Assembly (NCBI GenBank): GCA_965199935.1
Contig: CBDATD010000002.1
Span: 384,948 to 448,947 of the forward strand
Origin: JAPPLG01 sp965199935
GTDB lineage: Bacteria; Bdellovibrionota; Bdellovibrionia; Bdellovibrionales; UBA1609
DNA: 64,000 nucleotides
Direction of reading: 5' to 3'
Every line of letters starts with the position of its first letter. Within the stretch, counting starts at the first letter, position 1. The translations under genes and the position numbers were made by a program. A model generated the notes under the pieces. The model saw only the letters and a program-made list of their open reading frames with translations. It was not told the origin of the DNA and ran no database searches. This document shows, piece after piece, positions 53,881-63,087 of this stretch.

Positions 53881-55587
53881 CTAAGGCAGGCTCACTGTAG
53901 ATAAAGGGGGGTGTCTTTGATGATCCGAGGCCGGCGAAACAGTCTCTTGAGCAGAGGGAAAAGCCATAGGGCCGGCGGTGGGGCGCAGTTTTCTCCCCGT
54001 GGGGTTTGTGCTGGCCAGACCCGTATAATTATTTCCGCACCATGTTTTCTTTGGATTTGCGCCAGACGGCTGATCCTCATCAATCCGGTTGAATTGACAA
54101 TCCCCTGCATCTTTACAGGGCTTTTCAAATGCAGTCAAAATAGAGTTGGATAAAGCCGGCATATCCTCCGCCTTGCCGGGGGCATGAGAACAGCCGCTCA
54201 AACTGTCGCGCGCTTCAGAGGATGTATGAGTGTCCTGCAAAACGCCGGGGGCATTGCTGGCAAAAACTTTTTTATCTGCACTGGCAGAACCGGCGCATTC
54301 AGATTTACTCTTCTTGCACACAACCCCGCCCGCAGTATTGACAGAATCACTTGAATTGGAAGGTTCACAGTCGCAAGACGCCGTTTCAAGATTGGGTTTG
54401 TAAAACTTGGAGGCATAGCAGGGGGTTTGGTGTGTCATTGTTTTCACACGCTTGTTGCGGTTTGAATCCGCTGCTGCAAAATGAAGAGGCTCTAAAGGGT
54501 CTCCCGAAAAACTCTCCATACTTCTGCCCAAAAGAAGTCCATTGTTTGGATCTATATCCTCTCTAAACAAACGGACGCCGTACAAAGCGCCAGGTCCGTA
54601 GTTCTTAATCGTCAAAGACGTGTTGACGGTATGAATGTTATCTGTGAAATACTCTCCCCCGCTTTGAGAGCCGGAGGCCAAACCTGCGCACTCTGAGGGG
54701 GCATTTGCATTGTCCATATGTGTCCTTTTACCCGCGGTACAGCCAATGGAGCACATAGAAGCATCTTGTTTGACGTGAATTTTTACTAGAGAAATCGGCC
54801 GGCGGACAGCCGCATTTGCAGTGAAATTTTTAGAGCTTTCTCCCTCTGCATCCGTTTCTTGGTAAGGCACCCTGACGCTGATGAATACAACACTATCGTC
54901 CCCGTCTGAATCCAAGTAATAGTCGCAGACACTTCCTGTGATGGCGCTGCCTTGATCGTTCTTGCACTCCTTGTCTTCATCACTGAGAAGGCGGCTGTCG
55001 CGATTGCCCAGTAATTTTTCCTGCTCTGACAAATCTTCGCAAACGCCTTTAATCTCTTCAAAAGTCTTGGCTTTTCTGCAAATATATCCTTTGTCAAAGC
55101 CTGCTGAAATAGAGCGTAAGTTTGTGTCCCTCAAACTTCTCAAAGTCCAGGACACCTCGGCATTTTTAAAAATAGATGCGTGTTCTTTGCCGGCGGGCGC
55201 TTTAAGACGCACATAGTTCTTGGCATAACGTTGAGAGAATCCTTCGGCTGATACTGTCATCCAGCTGGGGCTAATTTTTAAGCCATTGTACAATTTGGCC
55301 GCCACTTTATCGCTTGCTGGAGGTTGTGTCCACTTACAGCCCAGGGCCTTATTCCCCTCCATTTCAGACGAGCAGAGAATCACATTTCTATGGACCATTA
55401 AGCCTGCAACAGCCAAAGCTCTTTGTGCTAAAACATAAGCCTGCTCTTGATTGAAAGCACCCACAGCCCCGCTGGCAAACCTCTGCACTGCCTGGTGAGT
55501 GGCCACAATGGTCACAGCGACAGCCCCTGAGGCCACCAGAGAAAGCACTAAACTTCCTTTAGAGCCTATAAGTTGTTTGGATCGAAA
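53881..55587 (-). CDS. Exported protein with prepilin-like N-terminus (first gene of operon)
   Basis: 568 residues from ATG 55587 (GGGAAG upstream; a TTG at 55620 would add 11 residues). The N-terminus IGSKGSLVLSLVASGAVAVT is a basic segment, Gly, then a hydrophobic helix as in type IV minor pilins, again without the canonical Glu. The mature part has Cys pairs and an AYVLAQRALAVAGLMVHRN helix like the PilX/GspK class. The last 20 residues are Pro/Ser-rich. Probably co-transcribed with the next two genes. Confidence 0.6.
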   Translation of the reverse strand, partial: FRSKQLIGSKGSLVLSLVASGAVAVTIVATHQAVQRFASGAVGAFNQEQAYVLAQRALAVAGLMVHRNVILCSSEMEGNKALGCKWTQPPASDKVAAKLYNGLKISPSWMTVSAEGFSQRYAKNYVRLKAPAGKEHASIFKNAEVSWTLRSLRDTNLRSISAGFDKGYICRKAKTFEEIKGVCEDLSEQEKLLGNRDSRLLSDEDKECKNDQGSAITGSVCDYYLDSDGDDSVVFISVRVPYQETDAEGESSKNFTANAAVRRPISLVKIHVKQDASMCSIGCTAGKRTHMDNANAPSECAGLASGSQSGGEYFTDNIHTVNTSLTIKNYGPGALYGVRLFREDIDPNNGLLLGRSMESFSGDPLEPLHFAAADSNRNKRVKTMTHQTPCYASKFYKPNLETASCDCEPSNSSDSVNTAGGVVCKKSKSECAGSASADKKVFASNAPGVLQDTHTSSEARDSLSGCSHAPGKAEDMPALSNSILTAFEKPCKDAGDCQFNRIDEDQPSGANPKKTWCGNNYTGLASTNPTGRKLRPTAGPMAFPSAQETVSPASDHQRHPPLSTVSLP

Positions 55588-55620
55588 CATACGTCTTCCC
55601 GCATTTTTAACATTTTGCAA

Positions 55621-56049
55621 ATACCTTGTAATTCAAAACGCCCGCCTTAGCCTTAAGATGTATGTTTCAAACTTCCGCCTCAAAAACGCCTGCGTATGCC
55701 GCTTCTTCTATCGTTTATTCTCAATCCGCCGGTCTTTTATCTGAACCGGCGCGTGAGAATTTGTCGTGTCCCTATACGACTCTTACGCAAACTGCCCTCT
55801 CTGAAAACAGAAGATCGGAACAATTATCTGATTTTTATTGAAAAAATACAAATTTTACGAATTAATATTAAGCCTTTTGTATTAAATTGAGACTTGAGCT
55901 GTTGATCTTGACCCGTCAACAGCGTCCCAAAATAAAACAAATGAGTAAATGCTCATTATGCCCGATCTTATCATTTGACTTTTTGTTTTGGATTTAACAG
56001 CTGTGCCGCCTCGCTCCTGCAATATGCGAAAAAAAACCGTTAAGAAAAT
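55621..56049. other. Intergenic region upstream of the three-gene surface operon
   Basis: No convincing gene. It must hold the operon promoter and the end of the protease transcript. TGTTGA and TCAACA around 55900-55922 can pair in a small hairpin, and GAGTAAATGCTCATT (about 55943) is a short dyad. Nothing else stands out. Confidence 0.4.
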
Positions 56050-58659
56050 CTACTCGGTCTCTGTGTCCGTGTCTATCTCTGTCTCAGACTGTTTGAGTAA
56101 AGAGAGCCTCCAGCCTGAGAAAAAACTGCGGACTTCTTCATCTCTGTCTCCATCATTGTCTGCATCTCCACTGCCTGTGTCTGCGTCTTCGCCGTCTTCA
56201 TTGTCTGCGTCTTCCTCATCTCCATCGTCTGCACCGCCCTCATCTCCATCATCCGTGTCTTCGTCTTCGCCGTCCTCATCTCCATTATCGTTATCTCCAT
56301 CACCGCCCCCGTCTCCGCCGTCTGTATCTCCGTCATCTCCATCACCGTTGTCTTCCTCATCATCGCCATTGCCTGTATACGTGCGGGGTTCTTTTCTTGT
56401 AATTCTCGGCAGGGGATTATCATTTGCAGTCACGGTTCTAAGCCAGTCGGCAAATTCACTGTCATAGCTTGAACCTATAGAGCTTACATGATCCTCAAAG
56501 CATTGCTCTGCCTCTTCTGCATTCTCTCTGTAGAAGCAGTCCAGCCATTCAGCCACATCTTCTGGATGCCTTTCAAACATAAAACGAACAGCCGAATACA
56601 CATAAGACCCATCAGCAGCACTGCCTAATATATCACTGATATCTAAATCAGCCCCGCGGGTCCGATTTATTAAGCCTAAACCATTATTTCCTACAGCCAG
56701 ATATTCTGCCAGCCCTTCTGCCCATATTATAGTCCCATAACCATTGTATCTATGATCCAGGTAATGGACAAATTCATGTCTTGTGACACGAACAGCAGAA
56801 TTTGAAAACGGCCGATTGTCCGGAGCTCTGACAAAAATCCTTGCTATAACATTCCCATCAGTACGAGCATCAACTGGTTGGTTGTAAACACCGGTTCCGT
56901 ACAAGGTGCCTACACCAAAAGCAAAACCAACTTTAAAGAAGTCAGGGCTTATGAATATAATAATTTCTATAGATTCATTAACATCCCCTGGCAGAGGTTG
57001 TCTTTTTGTATCCAGCACTTCGTGAAAAAGATTTTCTTGATCATTCAGTGTTTCACATATAAAACTCCCATACTCCGGGTCATTGTATTGGGAGCGGATC
57101 ACATGCTTGCCGCAGACATACCTCAAGGGAAGAATTTTTTTCAAAAACTCCTCCATTATATCGGTTAGATGCGTGTAATTGCGTCTGTAGAGATAAACCA
57201 CAATGCCGATAGAGACATAGTACCTGTTAAAGTCTCTGCCCAGCTCCCCGCCGGGGGCGTCTTCAAAACCCTCCCAGTAATTAACCAGCCTCCTCAGATT
57301 TGTCTTCAAGGCAGACAAAAGCTCCGGACGCCCTTCTGAAAATTCATATAAAATATATCTTAAAAGGTAGGCTGAATTTCTAAACTCTTCGTCCGCAGAA
57401 GATTCGTGCATTCTGCGGGATGTTCCAAGGTCCACAAGAGCCTTCACTAAGCTTATCAGCTCTTCTTCAAAAGAGCTGATATAATCGTCATCGCGGTTTT
57501 CAAATTTTCTTTCTATATTTTCTTTTAAAAATTTCAGAATATCGGAGGCGAGGCCCCAATCTTCGTCAGACTGAAGTGATGCGCTTCCTAACAGCTCTGC
57601 AAAATCAAAGAAAAAGATCTCACCCCAGCCAATCAGTGAAACAAACTCAATAGCTGTCCGGCACGTAGAGGCCTGTTCATCTCCTTGGCCGTCAAAACAT
57701 TCTGCCCCAACAAAAGTTTCCACAGCAGATGCAACGGCAGACAAAAGCTCCGGACGCCCTTCTGACAATTCATAAATATATCTTAAGAGGTAGGTTAAAT
57801 TGTTAAACTCTTCATCAGCAGAAGATCCACGCGTTCTAAGGTCTGCTCCAAGGTCCACAAGAGTCTGCGCTAAGCTTATCAATTCTTCTTCAAAGGAATG
57901 GATATAGTCGTCATCGCGGTTTCGAAACTTTCTTTCTATATTTTCTTGTAAAAATTTCAGAATATCAGAAACGAGGCCCCGCTCCTCGTCAGACTGAAGT
58001 GATGTGCTTCTGCTTCTTAACAGCTCTGCAAAGTCAAAGAAAAAAAGTTCCCCCCAAATACGAAGCAGCGACACAAGCTTGGTAATCGTCCGGCACATAG
58101 AGGCATGCTCATCTCCTTCATCATTAAAGTGTTCACTTTCAATAAAAGTTTCTAAAGCAGAGTTGATTGAAGAAAAATATGGAATCCAGTGCGGTTCAAA
58201 AGATAGATGTCTCCTTATGTAATTCCAAAAGCCTGCATAAAGAAAGACATACAGTTTGCCTACTAGGCTGTTGCGGCCTTCCCTGCTGTTATATTCCTCC
58301 GCTCTCTCAACAGCGGCGCCGCCTATGTAGATCATATTTTCTTGTGAAAAAACATCGTCTCTGGAAACAGGCATTTCCTCAAAAAACCAATCATCCATGC
58401 ACTCAACAGACACCGAGCCAATCAACTCCAGCAGAGCTGCGCCTTCTGCTGAAGTAAACTCACTCAATCTGCATTCGGCTGTGGTAGTGGTCTTGACAAC
58501 AGCCTTAACAGCGGCCCGGACCCGCACTGTCTTCGGTTGAATCACAGGCAGCGGCCTTGCAAAAAACGCCTCATCTGAAAGAGGGTCCACCGCCTTTCCA
58601 ATAGAGGAAAAAGCACTGGCGCTGATGCATAAACATACTACTAGAACAATCAAACGCAT
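56050..58659 (-). CDS. M9 (collagenase-like) zinc metalloprotease with duplicated N-terminal module and acidic tail
   Basis: 869 residues with a signal peptide (RLIVLVVCLCISASAFSS). The catalytic region near residue 625 has RHEFVHYLDHRYNGYG (HExxH) followed by WAEGLAEYLAVG with the third ligand Glu, the pattern of Vibrio/Clostridium-type microbial collagenases. The N-terminal half contains two tandem copies of a 160-residue helical module (FFFDFAELL; SDILKFLQENIERKF; RPELLSA). About 100 residues near the end are nearly pure D, E and G, coded by low-complexity DNA, and may bind calcium. The protein ends in DTDTETE. Likely secreted; substrate inferred from family. Confidence 0.8.
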   Translation of the reverse strand: MRLIVLVVCLCISASAFSSIGKAVDPLSDEAFFARPLPVIQPKTVRVRAAVKAVVKTTTTAECRLSEFTSAEGAALLELIGSVSVECMDDWFFEEMPVSRDDVFSQENMIYIGGAAVERAEEYNSREGRNSLVGKLYVFLYAGFWNYIRRHLSFEPHWIPYFSSINSALETFIESEHFNDEGDEHASMCRTITKLVSLLRIWGELFFFDFAELLRSRSTSLQSDEERGLVSDILKFLQENIERKFRNRDDDYIHSFEEELISLAQTLVDLGADLRTRGSSADEEFNNLTYLLRYIYELSEGRPELLSAVASAVETFVGAECFDGQGDEQASTCRTAIEFVSLIGWGEIFFFDFAELLGSASLQSDEDWGLASDILKFLKENIERKFENRDDDYISSFEEELISLVKALVDLGTSRRMHESSADEEFRNSAYLLRYILYEFSEGRPELLSALKTNLRRLVNYWEGFEDAPGGELGRDFNRYYVSIGIVVYLYRRNYTHLTDIMEEFLKKILPLRYVCGKHVIRSQYNDPEYGSFICETLNDQENLFHEVLDTKRQPLPGDVNESIEIIIFISPDFFKVGFAFGVGTLYGTGVYNQPVDARTDGNVIARIFVRAPDNRPFSNSAVRVTRHEFVHYLDHRYNGYGTIIWAEGLAEYLAVGNNGLGLINRTRGADLDISDILGSAADGSYVYSAVRFMFERHPEDVAEWLDCFYRENAEEAEQCFEDHVSSIGSSYDSEFADWLRTVTANDNPLPRITRKEPRTYTGNGDDEEDNGDGDDGDTDGGDGGGDGDNDNGDEDGEDEDTDDGDEGGADDGDEEDADNEDGEDADTGSGDADNDGDRDEEVRSFFSGWRLSLLKQSETEIDTDTETE

Positions 58660-58784
58660 AAGGGTTTGATGTTATGCTTAACAGACGCATTAAGCAAATT
58701 ATTTTCCGGTTTTCTAAAAAAAAGTGAAATTTTTACACATTTGAAACACCTCTTTGCAAGCACTCTGTCCCAAGTTTGTCCTTG

Positions 58785-58992
58785 CCATCACTCAGCCTCT
58801 GACTTGCCATCACTCAGCCTGCATATTCAGCCTCTGACTTGCCATCACTCAGCCTGCGTCTTCAGCTTCCGACTTGCCATCGCTCAGCCTGCGTCTTCAG
58901 CTTCCGACTTGCCATCGCTCAGCCTGCGTCTTCAGCTTCTGACTTGTCATCGCTCAGCCTGCGTCTTCAGCTTCCGACTTGCCATCACTCGG
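58785..58992. repeat. Tandem 35-bp minisatellite
   Basis: Five to six imperfect copies of a unit of the form GACTTGCCATCGCTCAGCCT plus GCGTCTTCAGCTTCC. The first units are shorter and more diverged (CTCTGACTTGCCATCACTCAG). It lies between the protease promoter region and the palindromic repeat. Small frames across it are artefacts of the repeat. Confidence 0.85.
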
Positions 58993-59048
58993 TTTTTTCA
59001 ATGGCTGGGGCCGTCGCTTTTACACGCAAAAAACGTATGCAGAAAAGC

Positions 59049-59149
59049 AAGGCAGATGGAGTTTCAAACGAGTTCGGCTTTACAGCAGAGCAGACAATGT
59101 TTGCTCTGTGGCAAAACGCATGTCTGAGCTTTGAAAATTCATCTGCCTT
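59049..59149. repeat. Dispersed palindromic repeat, complete copy A (101 bp)
   Basis: Outer stem AAGGCAGA / TCTGCCTT; internal AGAGCAGA...TTTGCTCT hairpin and a GTTTCAAACGAGTTCGG block followed here by TTTACAGC instead of TTTGAAAC. The flanks TTTTACACGC and CGCACAAACAAAAACGTG are shared with copy B. Confidence 0.85.
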
Positions 59150-59221
59150 TTTTTTTCGCACAAACAAAAACGTGTTGTTAGTTTTCAGACTTGCTCACAC
59201 AGCCGGCTTCTGGTCGAATAG

Positions 59222-59854
59222 TTATGAAAAAGATCTGGGTTTGAAATTCTTAGAATTGACAATGCTGGCGCTGCCCCCTGCAGCTCTAATCACAAACAGC
59301 CTTTGCTCTTCTGCATAGCCTTTTGAGTCTCCTCTAGCTTTCAAGTACGCAACCGCTCCATACACTTTCTTATCTCTGTACTCCGGCCTCCACTTTTTAA
59401 AATTTTCAAGTTTTCCTACAAAACGCTTCACATCTCTCAAATTCAAAGTCGTTTTAACTTCTACAACAACAATTTCTGCTCCATTGACAGCTATAATATC
59501 AAACTCCGTTTCCTCTCCATTGTACCGTCCTGCTAAGTTGGTGAGTGTGGCTTCCACAGGGATTTGCCTCTCCTTTAAAAGTTTAATCAAGTCTCCCTCG
59601 ACAAGGCTTTCCATAAGCTTTCCCCACTGCCCTGTAAATAACTCGTTAAGCTCTTTGATTCTCCGATCCGTCTCCTGCATCTTTCGGTCTGTTTCTTTCA
59701 TTTGCTCAGAAGTCTCCTCTATTTTCCGATCGGTCTCCGCAGACATAGACTTGATGTACCGGTCTGTCTCTTTCATTTGTTTGGAAGTCTCACGAAAGAG
59801 CTTCCAAATCTCAGCGATCTCTTTCTCAGATGAATATGTTTTTTGTACAGCCAT
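59222..59854 (-). CDS. DUF3782-like coiled-coil PD-(D/E)XK nuclease, copy 5
   Basis: 210 residues, with a differently ordered set of coiled-coil units (FRETSKQMKETDRYIKSMSA directly after the N-terminus) but the same core (GEETEFDIIAVNG, VVVEVKTTLNL) and C-terminus (NFKPRSFS). The standard leader with the AATTTGAA dyad precedes it. Confidence 0.75.
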   Translation of the reverse strand: MAVQKTYSSEKEIAEIWKLFRETSKQMKETDRYIKSMSAETDRKIEETSEQMKETDRKMQETDRRIKELNELFTGQWGKLMESLVEGDLIKLLKERQIPVEATLTNLAGRYNGEETEFDIIAVNGAEIVVVEVKTTLNLRDVKRFVGKLENFKKWRPEYRDKKVYGAVAYLKARGDSKGYAEEQRLFVIRAAGGSASIVNSKNFKPRSFS

Positions 59855-60144
59855 AACAAAAACCCTCCTTTATAGGTTACTTGAAATTTGAAGCTGTTTC
59901 AAATTCCACAAAAAAGGACGTGCAAATTTTGTGACAGGTTTTTGTAAGTTCCTGTTTTTATTCATGTTTTATGTAAAAAGAGGCTTATTCCCACGATAAA
60001 AGCCGGTAAAAAAATAGGATTTTGGAAGACAGAAAACCACCCCTGTACACCCATCATCTATGAAAGTACGAGATTCGGTGATTTCTCTTGTCAGCTCCGC
60101 CACTCACAATTGCTCTGTCACAGAGCCGGCTTCCAGCCGTATAG

Positions 60145-60798
60145 TCATGAAAAAGATCTGGGTTTGAAGTCTTTAGAATTGACAATGCTGGCACTGCCCC
60201 CTGCAGCTCTAATCACAAACAGCCTTTGCTCTTCTGCATAGCCTTTTGAGTCTCCTCTAGCTTTCAAGTACGCAACCGCTCCATACACTTTCTTATCTCT
60301 GTACTCCGGCCTCCACTTTTTAAAATTTTCAAGTTTTCCTACAAAACGCTTCACATCTCTCAAATTCAAAGTCGTTTTAACTTCTACAACAACAATTTCT
60401 GCTCCATTGACAGCTATAATATCAAACTCCGTTTCCTCTCCATTGTACCGTCCTGCTAAATTGGTGAGTGTGGCTTCCACAGGAATTTGCCTCTCCTTTA
60501 AAAGTTTAATCAAGTCTCCCTCGACAAGGCTTTCCATAAGTTTTCCCCACTGCCCTGTAAATAACTCGTTAAGCTCTTTGATTCTCCGATCCGTTTTCCG
60601 CATTCTTTGATCCGTTTTCCGCATCATTTTATCTGCCTCCGCAGACATAGACTTGATGTACCGGTCTGTCTCTTTCATTTGTTTGGAAGTCTCCTCTATT
60701 TTCCGATCGGTCTTCTGCATCTTCCGATCCGTCTCACGAAAGAGCTTCCAAATCTCAGCGATCTCTTTCTCAGATGAATATGTTTTTTGTACAGCCAT
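60145..60798 (-). CDS. DUF3782-like coiled-coil PD-(D/E)XK nuclease, copy 6
   Basis: 217 residues; the coiled-coil unit order is like copy 4 minus one unit. The core motifs are intact. It follows copy 5 in tandem on the minus strand, with the standard leader. Confidence 0.75.
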   Translation of the reverse strand: MAVQKTYSSEKEIAEIWKLFRETDRKMQKTDRKIEETSKQMKETDRYIKSMSAEADKMMRKTDQRMRKTDRRIKELNELFTGQWGKLMESLVEGDLIKLLKERQIPVEATLTNLAGRYNGEETEFDIIAVNGAEIVVVEVKTTLNLRDVKRFVGKLENFKKWRPEYRDKKVYGAVAYLKARGDSKGYAEEQRLFVIRAAGGSASIVNSKDFKPRSFS

Positions 60799-60953
60799 AA
60801 TAAAATCCCTCCTTTATAGGTTACTTGAAATTTGAAGCTGTTTCAAATTCCATAAAAAAGGACGTGCAAATTTTGTGACAGGTTTTTGTAAGTTCCTGTT
60901 TTTATTCATATTTTATATAAAAAGAGATTTTTTTCATAGATGAAAAATCTCCA

Positions 60954-61078
60954 AAAAGGCTGGGGGGAATAGCTTTTCCAAGGGCTGGGCTGCCACTTTT
61001 ACAAGGGAGATATGTGTACATAGAAAGGCTGGGGGGAATAGCTTTTCCAAGGGCTGGGGCCGCCACTTTTACACGTAG
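60954..61078. repeat. Two tandem copies of a 50-bp block beside the palindromic repeat
   Basis: AAAGGCTGGGGGGAATAGCT...GCCACTTTTACA occurs at about 60954-61007 and again at 61024-61073. Related sequence (GTGGCGGCCCCAGCCC, reversed) lies next to the partial palindrome at 43800, so it travels with that repeat. Confidence 0.75.
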
Positions 61079-61081
61079 AAA

Positions 61082-61182
61082 AAGGCAGATGGAGTTTCAA
61101 ACGAGTTCGGCTTTGAAACAGAGCAGACAATGTTTGCTCTGTGGCAAAACGCATGTCTGAGCTTTGAAAATTCGTCTGCCTT
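61082..61182. repeat. Dispersed palindromic repeat, complete copy B (101 bp)
   Basis: Outer stem AAGGCAGA (61082-61089) with TCTGCCTT (61175-61182). Inside it are GTTTCAAA (61094-61101) / TTTGAAAC (61112-61119) and CAGAGCA (61119-61125) / TGCTCTG (61135-61141). Same length as copy A. The pairings would give a branched cruciform or RNA fold. Confidence 0.85.
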
Positions 61183-61255
61183 CTCTTTCGTACAAATGAA
61201 AACGTGTTGTTAGTTTTCAGACTTGCTCACAGAGCCGGCTTCCAGCCGTGTATAG

Positions 61256-61834
61256 TTATGAAAAAGATCTGGGTTTGAAGTCTTTAGAATTGACAATGCT
61301 GGCGCTGCCCCCTACGGCTCTAATCACAAACAGCCTTTGCTCTTCTGCATAGCCTTTTGAGTCTCCTCTAGCTTTCAAGTACGCAACAGCTCCATACACT
61401 TTCTTATCTCTGTACTCCGGCCTCCACTTCTTAAAATTTTCAAGTTTTCCTACAAAACGCTTCACATCTCTCAAACTCAAAGTCGTTTTAACTTCTACAA
61501 CAACAATTTCTGCTCCATTGACAGCTATAATATCAAACTCCGTTTCCTCTCCATTGTACCGTCCTGCTAAGTTGGTGAGTGTGGCTTCCACAGGGATTCT
61601 TCGTTCTTGCAGCAACCTGATCAAGTCTCCCTCGACAAGGCTTTCCATAAGTTTTCCCCACTGCCCTGTAAATAACTCGTTAAGCTCTTTGATTCTTCGA
61701 TCCGTCTCCTGCATCTTCCGATCCGTCTCTTTCATTTGCTCAGAAGTCTCCTGTATCTTTTGATCGGTCTTCCGAAAGAGCTTCCAAATCTCAGCGATCT
61801 CTTTCTCAGATGAATATGTTTTTTGTACAGCCAT
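61256..61834 (-). CDS. DUF3782-like coiled-coil PD-(D/E)XK nuclease, copy 7 (shortest)
   Basis: 192 residues with only two to three coiled-coil units (RKTDQKIQETSEQMKETDRK). It differs slightly in the region after LVEGDLI (RLLQERRIPVE instead of KLLKERQIPVE), the most diverged copy. Core motifs and C-terminus intact. Confidence 0.75.
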   Translation of the reverse strand: MAVQKTYSSEKEIAEIWKLFRKTDQKIQETSEQMKETDRKMQETDRRIKELNELFTGQWGKLMESLVEGDLIRLLQERRIPVEATLTNLAGRYNGEETEFDIIAVNGAEIVVVEVKTTLSLRDVKRFVGKLENFKKWRPEYRDKKVYGAVAYLKARGDSKGYAEEQRLFVIRAVGGSASIVNSKDFKPRSFS

Positions 61835-61921
61835 AATAAAATCCCTCCTTTATAGGTTACTTGAAATTTGAAGCTGTTTCAAATTCCATAAAAAAGGACG
61901 TGCAAATTTGTGTCCCGCTCT

Positions 61922-62118
61922 CTACATCTGTGTCATGAACCAAAATTGATCTTAAGTGTTCATTTTTGATCCTTTATTTCCTGAAAGATATAAGATCAAT
62001 TCTTAAAGAAATACTTTAAGTAAAACTTGTATCTATCTTTAAGAGATTAAAAATACTATGAAAGAATTATATTGTAGTGAAAAAATCATCTTCTACAAAA
62101 ATCTGTCACAAAGTTTGC
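61922..62118 (+). repeat. About 200-bp repeat upstream of the Rpn gene
   Basis: Matches 42717-42918 from TGTGTCATGAACC to TTTGCACG. It sits between the leader of copy 7 and the Rpn start and probably includes the Rpn promoter. The 323-bp gap 61835-62157 contains nothing else. Confidence 0.8.
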
Positions 62119-62157
62119 ACGTTCTAGAATTGAACTTACTGTTTTTAGGAGATGTCT

Positions 62158-63087
62158 ATGAATCAAAAGAATAAAAAACAACTCAGAGGAAATATAGATC
62201 TTACGAAGGATATTTCATTTAAGTCCTATTTCAAAGGCTCAAGCACTGTATTGATTTCTCTTTTAAATCAATTTCTGCCTCTGGACAAAGACAGAAAAGT
62301 TCAATCAGTCGAGATTTTAGATCCTCTTTTAAACTCCGATAAGAAAAAGAAGAATCCTGTTTTAGACTTACGAGTGCGTCTGGACAATAACACAGCTGTC
62401 AATATAGAGATGCAGAGCATTTCTAAGAAGAACTTTAGAGAAAGGATTTTATTTTATTTGGCAAAGCTCTACACTTGGAATTTACAAAGTGGTGAAGATT
62501 ACAGAAAACTTTATCCTGCATATTCTTTGGTTTTTACCAATTTTACAGTGTTTAAAGAGTTTAGCGATTATCATTCTGTTTTTGAGTTAAGATCAGAGAA
62601 GCATCCGACAGCCTTATTTAGCAGGTATTTAGGTGTTGTGCTGGTGGAATTGAACAAGTTTAATAAGGAGGATTTAAAAAATTTTGATTCAAAGGATATA
62701 TGGTGTTACCTTATAAAGAATGCAAAGAGGATAACGAAGAGGGAGTTGTCGTGGATATCGAAGAGGGGTGCTGATATGAAAGAGGCTGCGGTGAGGATTG
62801 TGAAGCTTTCAAAGGAAGAGAGTGATTTGATGATTGAGGAGGCGATAGAGAAGAACCGAAGAGACAAAGTTGCGGAGCTTGAGTATGCCAGAGAAGCAGG
62901 GCAGGTTCAGGGGAGAAAACAGGGTCTCAAAGAAGGAAGGAGAAAAGGCATAGTACAAGGCATGGAGAAAGGCACGAAATTAACGGCTGTCAATATGATC
63001 AAAAATAAGATGAACATGGATTTAATTTCTAAAATAACCGGGTTGTCTCATTCAGAACTGCTTAAGCTAAAGAAAAATTTGAAATAA
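62158..63087 (+). CDS. Rpn-family recombination-promoting nuclease
   Basis: 309 residues from ATG 62158, which has AGGAG at 6-base spacing (ATG 62152 is too close). The N-terminus matches the PD-(D/E)XK Rpn/transposase-like family: DLTKDISFKSYFKG, LLNQFLPLDKDRKV, DLRVRLDNNTAVNIEMQS (D...E-x-Q in place of E-x-K), RILFYLAKLYTWNLQSGEDY. The C-terminus has the family's charged GRKQGLKEGRRKGIVQGMEK tail. E. coli Rpn proteins are DNA nucleases that raise RecA-independent recombination. Its presence among the repeats is suggestive. Confidence 0.85.
   Translation: MNQKNKKQLRGNIDLTKDISFKSYFKGSSTVLISLLNQFLPLDKDRKVQSVEILDPLLNSDKKKKNPVLDLRVRLDNNTAVNIEMQSISKKNFRERILFYLAKLYTWNLQSGEDYRKLYPAYSLVFTNFTVFKEFSDYHSVFELRSEKHPTALFSRYLGVVLVELNKFNKEDLKNFDSKDIWCYLIKNAKRITKRELSWISKRGADMKEAAVRIVKLSKEESDLMIEEAIEKNRRDKVAELEYAREAGQVQGRKQGLKEGRRKGIVQGMEKGTKLTAVNMIKNKMNMDLISKITGLSHSELLKLKKNLK

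Noticed and set aside
55988..56467. Ser/Pro-rich plus-strand frame
   Set aside because: It is the reverse of the acidic low-complexity tail of the protease gene.
58785..58992. CRISPR array
   Set aside because: Units are contiguous with no unique spacers, and no cas genes are present.
62144..62160. Similar AGGAGATGT(C/G)TATGAAT start context of the Rpn gene and the adhesin-like gene as a shared control site
   Set aside because: The match is limited to the ribosome-binding region and start; too short to claim common regulation.
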